DNA from: JAHBWV01 sp964588385
GTDB lineage: Bacteria > Planctomycetota > Phycisphaerae > Phycisphaerales > UBA1924
Assembly (NCBI GenBank): GCA_964588385.1
Contig: CAZPPG010000016.1
Coordinates: forward strand, 1-64,000
DNA: 64,000 nt
Direction: 5' to 3'
In this document: positions 1-6,908 of the stretch, one piece after another
Numbering within the stretch: position 1 is the first letter of the stretch
How the letters are laid out: each line of letters opens with the position of its first letter
Notes under the pieces: model-generated
What the model was told of the DNA's origin: nothing
The model's database searches: none
The model's input: only the letters and a program-made list of their open reading frames with translations
Made by a program: the position numbers and the translations under genes

Positions 1-44
1 TCACGATCTGGTCCTCGGCCCTCCCGTGCCTTCCTCCGCGGCCC

Positions 45-1286
45 TCAGCGGCCCTCCGCGTTGAGTGCTCTGAGTCTTGTCTCGCACGCTGTGCTGGGCA
101 CGAGCTTCCGCCTTGCCATCGCCGCCTTTGCCACCTCCATGAACTTCTCGAAGCGGTAGGGTTTCTCGCCCGCGTCCGTTGCCCATGTGAAGGCCGGGAC
201 CGTGCCGCTGATCGGTTTCGTCGCGGCCCACATGGTGCCGGTGCCGATGATCGCGCCGGTCATGATGCGTGTGCAGATCGCTGCTTTGACATGGTCGCCG
301 ATGATCGCGCCGAGGAAGGTCTCACCGATGCGTTCGTTGCAGCCGCCGGGTGTGGCGCGGGCGATCACCTCTGCGTACGTATTGAGGAGATTTGAGTTCG
401 TCGTGCCCGCGCCCAGATTCACCCACTCGCCGAGCCAGGAGTCGCCCAGGTGCCCATCGTGGGCCTTGTTCGAATATCCCTGGATGATCGTGCCGCCGAC
501 TTCGCCGGCGACTTTGCAGTGCGGCCCGATCGCGGTCTGTCCCTTGATGAGCGTGCGGTCCAGCACGGTCGAGTGCTCACCGATCGCGCACGGCCCGACG
601 AGGATCGCCCCCGGTCTGACCACCGCATGCGGCCCGATCCAGATCGGGCCGTGTTCAGCATCCAGCACGACCGTGGGATAGACCCGCGCCGATGGATCGA
701 TGTGGATCGGGTGACCACCGATGGGTGTAACGCCCGGCGGGATCGCCGTGGGAGCGCCCGCGAGCACGCCCAGGTCCGCCGCGATGCAGGCGTCGCGCAG
801 GGTCCGCACGTGCCACGGCCTCGTGAGTAGAACGCGCCGGTCGACGAGTCCGACCGTGTCGGCTCGGACCGGCTGTCCACCCGCGATCGCGCCGGCCTTG
901 TCGATCGTGGTGCGCCACGCGATCAGGTGGCCCGATGCCCGCTCCACGAGCGCCGCGCCCGGCGGGAGGTTCATCGCCTCCGCGATCGGAAGCGGACAGC
1001 GTCCGCTCACACACAGGATGTCATCCGGTGCGCCGTGCAGGAGGGCGAATCCTCTGTTTATCGCGAACGAGTGGCGCTCGCGTGCGAGCGCCTCCAGGCC
1101 CTCGGGAACGATCGCGCCGACGATGCGCACGGCTCGCGACCATCGCTCCAGTGTTGTGTTGACGCCGGTCCGGACGTCAAACGAAGCCCGCAGCTCGTTC
1201 AGCGGCGCGAGCAGCGCGGGCCCGGAAGTGCCGACTGGTGAGCCCTGAACCGCCACGTCCGTATCAATCAGGATCGCGTGTCTCAT
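45..1286 (-). CDS. GlmU-like sugar nucleotidyltransferase/acyltransferase protein
   Basis: This 413-residue protein resembles the alternative bacterial GlmU-like family: a degenerate nucleotidyltransferase-like N-terminal half and a C-terminal left-handed beta-helix of hexapeptide repeats (about residues 225-360, with repeated IG/VG-type turns such as GPHAVVRPGAILVGP). The helix ends with the strongly conserved stretch containing KAHDGHLGDSWLGEW and NLGAGTTNSNL. Family members are thought to make activated amino sugars for the cell envelope, but the substrate here is unknown. The start at 1286 gives the N-terminus MRHAILIDT; a longer in-frame reading to 1355 would add residues that do not look like the family. 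It is divergent from the HAD gene, with about 50 bases between the two starts. Confidence 0.8.
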   Translation of the reverse strand: MRHAILIDTDVAVQGSPVGTSGPALLAPLNELRASFDVRTGVNTTLERWSRAVRIVGAIVPEGLEALARERHSFAINRGFALLHGAPDDILCVSGRCPLPIAEAMNLPPGAALVERASGHLIAWRTTIDKAGAIAGGQPVRADTVGLVDRRVLLTRPWHVRTLRDACIAADLGVLAGAPTAIPPGVTPIGGHPIHIDPSARVYPTVVLDAEHGPIWIGPHAVVRPGAILVGPCAIGEHSTVLDRTLIKGQTAIGPHCKVAGEVGGTIIQGYSNKAHDGHLGDSWLGEWVNLGAGTTNSNLLNTYAEVIARATPGGCNERIGETFLGAIIGDHVKAAICTRIMTGAIIGTGTMWAATKPISGTVPAFTWATDAGEKPYRFEKFMEVAKAAMARRKLVPSTACETRLRALNAEGR

Positions 1287-1336
1287 CGTGAGCAGTGTAC
1301 GGGATCCGGATGCTCTGCTGCCGCTACGCTTGGCCC

Positions 1337-2032
1337 GTGCGTGAACCCCCTCCATTGCGGGCCGTGATCTTTGACTTCGACGGGACGCTCGTCGATTCCG
1401 AGCCGGTCCACGCCCTGGCCACGCGCGCGGGCCTCGCCGCGGCGGATATTGACCTGACGGTCGAAGAGTTCCTGGCCCGCTGGGTGGGTTTGCCCGACAT
1501 GGATTGTTACCTCCAGGTCGCCCGCGATCGCGCCCGCACGCTCGATCCTGACACGCTGAACCAAGTCCGCCGGGTCAAGAACGACACCTACGAGCGTCTG
1601 GTCCTTGAGGGCCATGTCCCGCTCTGCGCGGGCGCCCAAGCGTTGGTCCCGTCCCTTGCGCAGGACCTCTCGCTCGCGGTCTGCAGCGCGGCCCGGCGCA
1701 TCGAGATTGAGGCGGCTCTCGTCCACCACGGCCTCCGCCGCTTCTTTCAATCCATCATCGCGGTTGAAGATGTCCGGAGCAGCAAGCCCCACCCCGAGGG
1801 CTACCTTCGGGCCGCGACACTGCTCAGCGCCGACCCGGCCACGTGTGTCGCGCTCGAGGACACGCCCCGGGGCATCGAGGCCGCGCTCGGCGCGGGAATG
1901 GCGGTGATAGGGATCGCGCAGACGGTTCCTGCCGAACGGCTCGATGCCGCGTCGATCGTGGTCTCTCGGCTCTCCGAGGTCCGGCGCGAAACACTGCTGA
2001 GCGCGCTCGCGCGGCGCCGGGCCCAGTCGTGA
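1337..2032 (+). CDS. HAD-superfamily phosphatase, beta-phosphoglucomutase-like
   Basis: A 231-residue HAD hydrolase of the subgroup with a small helical cap. Motif I is FDFDGTLVDSEP at about residues 12-23 (nucleophile D13, acid/base D15). Motif II lies near AVCSAARR, the motif III lysine is in SSKPHPEGYL, and motif IV is CVALEDTPRGIEAA. This layout fits sugar-phosphate phosphatases and beta-phosphoglucomutase relatives; the substrate cannot be read from sequence. The GTG at 1337 is chosen because it gives the usual short lead before motif I; ATG codons at 1295 and 1310 are in frame but run into the divergent promoter region. The call to superfamily is firm; the start is less so. Confidence 0.85.
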   Translation: MREPPPLRAVIFDFDGTLVDSEPVHALATRAGLAAADIDLTVEEFLARWVGLPDMDCYLQVARDRARTLDPDTLNQVRRVKNDTYERLVLEGHVPLCAGAQALVPSLAQDLSLAVCSAARRIEIEAALVHHGLRRFFQSIIAVEDVRSSKPHPEGYLRAATLLSADPATCVALEDTPRGIEAALGAGMAVIGIAQTVPAERLDAASIVVSRLSEVRRETLLSALARRRAQS

Positions 2033-2044
2033 GCATGCGTCTAC

Positions 2045-2614
2045 TCAGCCCCGCTTCACATAGCGGCGGGTGCCGGGCGTCTGCAATCCCATGAAGGGCG
2101 CGACGAAGAGGAGCCCCGGGGCCATCACCAGCCCGATCAGCCCGGTGTAGAGCGCGGACGAGAGGCGGGCGAGCAACTGCGTCGTCGGGTCCCAGTTGAT
2201 CGGTTCGGTATAGAAGGCGGTGTGCAGCGTGATGATCGCGACAACGACGACGTTGACCACGATCGCCGCAGCTCCGGAGAGGAACGCCACGGTCAGCGGG
2301 TTGCGACGCATCATGATGCCGCGCAGCGTGAGGACCAGTTGCCCGGCGAGCAGGTACCCGAGGGCGTAGGGCCCGATCATGGTTGCGGCGCCGAAGTCGG
2401 TTCTCGGGATCTTCCAGGTCAGGTCGACCATGAGTCCCAGCAGCAGGCACGCCCAGAGTGAGGCCGATGACGAGGCGAACATCGCGACCACCACCGCGAG
2501 CGGCAGAACAAAGCTGGGCGCGATCGGTGTCGGCCCGAGTTGCAGCGCGGGCTTCAGGCCCGTCTCGAGCCCGAGCATCGCCCACGCCACAAGCGCGAAC
2601 ATCAGCCATCTCAT
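2045..2614 (-). CDS. mreD: Rod shape-determining membrane protein MreD
   Basis: A 189-residue very hydrophobic protein with about five membrane segments, following mreC and overlapping it by four bases (ATGA at 2611-2614). MreD is the integral membrane partner of MreC in the elongasome, which guides lateral cell-wall synthesis along MreB filaments. The sequence is weakly conserved, as is usual for MreD, so the call rests on hydrophobicity, size and the mreB-mreC-mreD order. The overlap suggests translational coupling to mreC. No penicillin-binding protein or rodA follows; the next gene downstream is the convergent HAD phosphatase. Confidence 0.85.
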   Translation of the reverse strand: MRWLMFALVAWAMLGLETGLKPALQLGPTPIAPSFVLPLAVVVAMFASSSASLWACLLLGLMVDLTWKIPRTDFGAATMIGPYALGYLLAGQLVLTLRGIMMRRNPLTVAFLSGAAAIVVNVVVVAIITLHTAFYTEPINWDPTTQLLARLSSALYTGLIGLVMAPGLLFVAPFMGLQTPGTRRYVKRG

Positions 2615-3486
2615 GGGCGGCCCTCCCCGCCCGGCGACAACCGCAGCACGACCTCGCCCACGCGGTCCAGTCGCAGCGTCGGCCTCACCGTCACCACTGT
2701 CCTCAGCGGCTGGTTGGGGGCCGGCTCGGCGGTTTCGACCACGCCGATCAGGAGCATCTGTGCCGCCCGGGGCCAGGCGGAATCCTGCAGGAGCACGCGC
2801 ATGCCCGGCTCGATCGCCCGGCGCGGCACGATCCCGCTCATGTCCTCGACGGGTCCGCTGAGCGTTCCCGCGCCGGTCGGCTTCAGCAGGCAGGTGGGCC
2901 CGATGCTGGTGGCGTCCAGCAGGATCATCCCGGTGATCGATCCCGTTCCCGGATCGGTGATGGGGAAGACATCACACAGGCGCTCGGCGACATCCTGGAC
3001 GCGCCCGACAAGCTGCACGCCCGCCGTGGTCGCGATCGCGCCGCGGTCAACCCCCGACGCTCGTCCGGCGCGCACACGCAGCACCGTGCTGGAGCGGTCG
3101 CTGGACGACGCGATGACCGGTGCGACCAACTGCCTGACCTTTGCCTCGGGATAGAGCGCGGCGCCGGCCTGCAGGTCCGCGATCAGGCCGCGCAGGCGCG
3201 CGACCTCCTCCCGCTCAACCCGATAGAGGCGCAGGAGTTCTTCCCGCTCCTGCTCCAGTCGCCTGATCTGTTCGGGCTGGGCGCTGCGGGGCGTGGCCGG
3301 GGCGAGCCAACGCGCGATTCGGGCCGAGGGGTCGCTGACCGGGGCGACGAGTGTGGCGAGCAGGTCGCCGAACCATCCGGCCCACGCGGTCATGCGAAGG
3401 GGCAGAAGACCCATGACAAGCAGCACCAGGATCGACCCGGCGAGCAATCGCCTCGACGGCTTTGTCTGCTGCGTCATCTGCGCCAT
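2611..3486 (-). CDS. mreC: Rod shape-determining protein MreC
   Basis: A 291-residue bitopic protein. A membrane segment at about residues 14-31 is followed by a coiled coil (about 70-105, rich in Q, E, R and L, for example RRLEQEREELLRLYRVERE) and then the beta-rich periplasmic MreC domain, with stretches such as VIASSSDRSSTVLRVRAG and GAIATTAGVQLVGRV. MreC links cytoplasmic MreB to periplasmic wall synthases. It lies 52 bases after mreB and overlaps mreD by four bases, so the three genes form one operon on the minus strand. Length and domain order are normal for the family. Confidence 0.93.
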   Translation of the reverse strand: MAQMTQQTKPSRRLLAGSILVLLVMGLLPLRMTAWAGWFGDLLATLVAPVSDPSARIARWLAPATPRSAQPEQIRRLEQEREELLRLYRVEREEVARLRGLIADLQAGAALYPEAKVRQLVAPVIASSSDRSSTVLRVRAGRASGVDRGAIATTAGVQLVGRVQDVAERLCDVFPITDPGTGSITGMILLDATSIGPTCLLKPTGAGTLSGPVEDMSGIVPRRAIEPGMRVLLQDSAWPRAAQMLLIGVVETAEPAPNQPLRTVVTVRPTLRLDRVGEVVLRLSPGGEGRP

Positions 3487-3538
3487 GGTGGGTCAGTTGC
3501 AAGAGCCGGAACCGCTGGCGGGCCGGGTCACCGAGTTC

Positions 3539-4588
3539 TCAGATTGAGACATCGTTCTCGAGCGTGTCCTTCCACTCCTCGAAGTTCTCCAGGAAGATGC
3601 ACGTGCCCCTGGCCACGCACGTCAGGGGGTCGTCCGCGAGCCGCACGCCGAGTCCCGTGGCCTTCGACAACACCTTGTCGAGCCCGCGGAGCAGCGCGCC
3701 GCCGCCGGCCAGGGCGATGCCGTTCTCGACGAGGTCCGCCGAAAGCTCCGGCTCGGCCCGTTCGAGCGTCCGCGTGACGGCCTCGGTGATCGCGCCCACC
3801 GGTTCGCTGAGGGCCTCGCGCACCTCATCGGAGGTGATGACGGTCTTGCGGGGCAGGCCCGAGATCATGTCCCGGCCGCGGACCTCCATGGAGGCGGGCT
3901 CGCCGGCGGGCGCGGCGGATCCGATCTCGATCTTGATGCGCTCGGCCGACTGCTCGCCGATCATCATGTTGTAAGCGCGCTTCATGTGGTTGATGATGGC
4001 TTCATCCAGGTCGTCGCCTGCGACGCGCACCGATTCGCAGACCGCGATGTCCGCCAGCGACAGGATCGCCACCTCGGTGGTGCCGCCGCCGATGTCGACG
4101 ATCATCGACGCCGTCGCCTCGGCGACAGGCAGCCCCGCACCGATCGCCGCGGCGAGCGGCTCTTCGATCAGGTAGGTCATCCGCGCTCCTGCCCGCATGG
4201 AGGAGTCAAAGACGGCCCGCTTCTCGACAGCCGTGATGCCCGACGGAATCGAGATCACCACCCGCGGCCCGAAGATTCTCGACTTTCCGTTCACCTTATT
4301 GATGAAGTACTTGAGCATCGCCTCGGTGATCTCAAAGTCGGAGATCACGCCGTCCTTGAGCGGTCGGATGGCCGTGATGGAGCCGGGCGTCTTGCCCAGC
4401 ATCTCCTTGGCCATCCAGCCCACGGCCTGGCCGTCCTTGAGCACCTGATTCGTGCCCTTCTTGACGGCCACCACCGATGGCTCATTGAGAACGATGCCCT
4501 GTCCCCGTACGGAGACGAGCGTGTTGCACGTGCCCAGGTCGATGCCCATATCGACACTGAACAGTCCCATGATCCGGTCCATCCACAT
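3539..4588 (-). CDS. mreB: Cell shape actin homologue MreB
   Basis: A 349-residue actin-fold ATPase that polymerises under the membrane and positions cell-wall synthesis. The phosphate-1 loop is DMGIDLGTCNTLV near the N-terminus, the phosphate-2 region is IVDIGGGTTEVAI, and the adenosine-binding GIALAGGGALLRGL lies near the C-terminus. The ATG at 4588 is preferred because it gives MWMDRIMGLFS, close to the family N-terminus, with a weak GGAAGA site upstream. A TTG at 4627 and an ATG at 4570 are alternatives. It is the first gene of mreBCD. Its promoter should lie in 4589-4790, downstream of the terminator of the preceding gene. Confidence 0.96.
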   Translation of the reverse strand: MWMDRIMGLFSVDMGIDLGTCNTLVSVRGQGIVLNEPSVVAVKKGTNQVLKDGQAVGWMAKEMLGKTPGSITAIRPLKDGVISDFEITEAMLKYFINKVNGKSRIFGPRVVISIPSGITAVEKRAVFDSSMRAGARMTYLIEEPLAAAIGAGLPVAEATASMIVDIGGGTTEVAILSLADIAVCESVRVAGDDLDEAIINHMKRAYNMMIGEQSAERIKIEIGSAAPAGEPASMEVRGRDMISGLPRKTVITSDEVREALSEPVGAITEAVTRTLERAEPELSADLVENGIALAGGGALLRGLDKVLSKATGLGVRLADDPLTCVARGTCIFLENFEEWKDTLENDVSI

Positions 4589-4789
4589 GGGCTGATCTTC
4601 CAGTCGCCGGAGCATCGTCCGGTCCAAATTCCCGCCGCGCAGTCGGGCAGCCGTCCTGCAACCCGATCCCGCCGGCCCACAGATTATCGGCCATTCGACC
4701 GTTTGACCACATTCCCCTTACTTATCCCTGAACTCCTTCCCTCTGAAACGGCCCGCTTCGACACCCCGGCCGACCCTCCATGCTCCACC

Positions 4790-4830
4790 AAGACGAAAGC
4801 CGCACGCGCCATCGGGGTGGCACGTGCGGC
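4790..4830 (-). terminator. Rho-independent terminator of the exported coiled-coil gene
   Basis: A near-perfect inverted repeat spans 4799-4830: arms GCCGCACGCGCC and GGCACGTGCGGC with one G-T type mismatch and an eight-base loop. Read on the minus strand it is followed by TTTCGTCTT (4798-4790). It lies 56 bases past the stop codon of the minus-strand gene ending at 4886, so it most likely ends that transcript before the mreB promoter. Confidence 0.75.
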
Positions 4831-4885
4831 ACGCGGAGATTGGTTCTTCGCGGGGGCTGACCGGCCGTTCTGAGCCGGGTCCCGC

Positions 4886-5827
4886 TCAGTCGGTGCGGGC
4901 GATCTGGTTGGGATCGACCTTGGCCGTCTTGGGCTCGGGGGTGATCTCCAGCACCGGGGGCTGGATTTCGATCTGCGTCGGCCGGATCAGGCCCGGACGC
5001 GCCGACTCGATATCCAACTGGTGCTTGGCGCGCTGCTCGTAGCTGGAAGCCCCGCCCGCGGTCGCCAGGCGCTGGAGTTCGGCCTCCTGGCGAGCCCTGA
5101 TGTCCGCCATTTTGCCGGTGAGCTGGTCCAGCGACGCGACCTCGAAGCGGTCGATGCTGTCCAGCGTCTCCTGACGCTTGGACATGAGCTCGATCATGCG
5201 GTCGTTGCGGCTGATGGCGTCGACCTGGCGGTCCAGTGACCAGAGCTGCGACTGGAAGTCCGCGCGCTCGGTTTCGAGCTGCGTGAGCAGGGTCGAGAGG
5301 CGGTCGCGCTGCTGGGTGAGCAGGCCGAGGTCACGCTCGATGTCGGCCGCCCGGGCCGCGTAGGCGGAGCGCGACTGGCTGATGGTGTTGGCCTTGGAAT
5401 AGGCCTCTTCCATGTCCATGGACTGGTTGTCGACGCGGACGCGGATGACGTGTCCGACGTTCTGGACGCGGGCTTCCTCGGCCTTGGCAAGGAGGCCCTG
5501 GACCTGGATGAGATCCTCGTCGGCAAGTGCGACGACGCGCTGGCTGACGGCCAGCTCACGGTTCAACTGGGTGAACTGGGCCTCCAGTTCGGCCAGATCG
5601 CCTCGGACATCGGCGATCTTCTGGGGATACTGCCCCTCCAGCTCGCGGAGCTGGGCGCGAAGGGCGATGGGATCCTCAATGTGCTTGTCGATGCTTGAGT
5701 TGATCTTCTGCTTGGTCTGCTGGAAGACCGCCGCGACGCGCTGCGGACCCGCAACGGCGACGGCCGCGCCCCCGACCAGGGCAACGATGAGAGCGCTACG
5801 AACAAGGCAACGGGTGATGCACGGCAT
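4886..5827 (-). CDS. Exported coiled-coil protein of unknown function
   Basis: A 313-residue protein with an N-terminal export signal (basic MPCITRCLVR, hydrophobic SALIVALVGGAAVAVAG), then long heptad-rich helices. The first (about residues 40-95) runs through RAQLRELEGQYPQK, and the second (about 130-225) contains the R/Q-rich DRLSTLLTQLETERADF. The C-terminal tail is proline- and lysine-rich. Some planctomycete envelope proteins have this plan, but I recognise no named family. The start at 5827 puts the signal peptide at the N-terminus; the longer in-frame reading to 6022 adds unlikely sequence. The gene is divergent from the sigma factor at 6088, so both promoters lie in 5828-6087. Confidence 0.75.
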   Translation of the reverse strand: MPCITRCLVRSALIVALVGGAAVAVAGPQRVAAVFQQTKQKINSSIDKHIEDPIALRAQLRELEGQYPQKIADVRGDLAELEAQFTQLNRELAVSQRVVALADEDLIQVQGLLAKAEEARVQNVGHVIRVRVDNQSMDMEEAYSKANTISQSRSAYAARAADIERDLGLLTQQRDRLSTLLTQLETERADFQSQLWSLDRQVDAISRNDRMIELMSKRQETLDSIDRFEVASLDQLTGKMADIRARQEAELQRLATAGGASSYEQRAKHQLDIESARPGLIRPTQIEIQPPVLEITPEPKTAKVDPNQIARTD

Positions 5828-6087
5828 GATGGGGCCTCCAATAGGACCCGTCCTTGCAGGGACGGGGGCGTGCGGTGTTTGGCCTGACGGGACGAGTAGT
5901 TGGGAGCGGCCCTCCCGCTCTTTCACGCCTTTCCGCGGGAACCGCCCATATCCTTTGGTTGTTCGGGGATTGGGGAAGTCTGGGGATCGAGCCGGGGCGA
6001 AACCCGGCCCGCGTCTCCCCAAACAAGGCGGCGATCGCGTGTCGATTCGGGGACGCTGTGCGTGCGCGATCGCGGAGGTGCTCGGGA

Positions 6088-6843
6088 ATGCTCAGTTCGC
6101 TCACGACCGGCTTCGTCGCCCGCCTTCGCGCCAACGACCAGGCCGCGTGGTTTGAGCTCTGGCAGACGTTCGGGCCCGTGATCCGCGCCCAGCTCTCCAA
6201 GTGGGGCAAGGGCCAGATCGGTTCGCAGACCGTGCAGGACCTGTCGCAGGAGACTCTGGCCGCGCTCTCGGATTCCATCGATCGCTTCGATCCCACGCGC
6301 GGCGCGAGGTTCTCCACCTGGCTCCTGGCCATCGCCAAGCACGTTCTGGGCGACGAGATGGACCGGCGAAACGCTCAGAAACGCGGCGGCAACCGGCGCG
6401 CCGCCGAACTCGACGAACGCTGGATGGCCGGCAAGTTCGAGGGCGTGGACGAGGCGTACGAGGCCGCCGTCTTCCGCGCCAAGGTTGAGGCCGCCATCCG
6501 CATGGTCGAGAGAGAATCAGACTTCACCGACTTTGCCATCTATCGCATGCGCGTCCTCGACGGCGCGAGCGGCAAGGACGTGGCTTCCTCCCTGGGCCTC
6601 TCCGAGCCCACCATCAGCCGACGCCTGGCGAAGGTTCGCGACCTTCTGCGCAAGCGCGTCGCGCAGGTCGTCGCCACCTATTCCTTCACGGCGGAGGAGC
6701 TGGCCGAAGTTGAGCGAAACGGACTCGAACCCAATCCGACTAAGGCCGACGACGCCCTCTTTGACGAGAGCGTCGCCGAGATCTACCACCGCCAGATGGA
6801 CCTCAGGCGACGCGACGAGGAAACAGCCCGCATGGGCGGCTGA
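6088..6843 (+). CDS. RNA polymerase sigma-70 family factor, ECF-like, kinase-associated
   Basis: A 251-residue sigma factor. Region 2 runs through QDLSQETLAALSDSIDRF and ARFSTWLLAIAKHVLGDEM (about residues 45-95). Region 4 is a helix-turn-helix around KDVASSLGLSEPTISRRL (about 165-190). About 55 residues follow region 4 (from YSFTAEELAEVERNG onward), longer than in classic ECF factors. The ATG at 6088 has a strong GGAGGTG site eight bases upstream, which settles the start against the longer reading from 5854. The next gene, 65 bases on, is a transmembrane Ser/Thr kinase. Pairing of ECF-like factors with such kinases is known in planctomycetes, so kinase control of this factor is a reasonable inference. 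Confidence 0.88.
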   Translation: MLSSLTTGFVARLRANDQAAWFELWQTFGPVIRAQLSKWGKGQIGSQTVQDLSQETLAALSDSIDRFDPTRGARFSTWLLAIAKHVLGDEMDRRNAQKRGGNRRAAELDERWMAGKFEGVDEAYEAAVFRAKVEAAIRMVERESDFTDFAIYRMRVLDGASGKDVASSLGLSEPTISRRLAKVRDLLRKRVAQVVATYSFTAEELAEVERNGLEPNPTKADDALFDESVAEIYHRQMDLRRRDEETARMGG

Positions 6844-6908
6844 GTGGGGGGAGGGCGGACGGGCCCGCACGACTTCGCAAAGGTCGGGCCCGACCGGGAG
6901 CAGCAGCA

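Noticed and set aside
467..480. A GTTCGAAT-like string resembling a tRNA T-loop
   Set aside because: It lies inside the GlmU-like gene and no acceptor or anticodon stem can be built around it.
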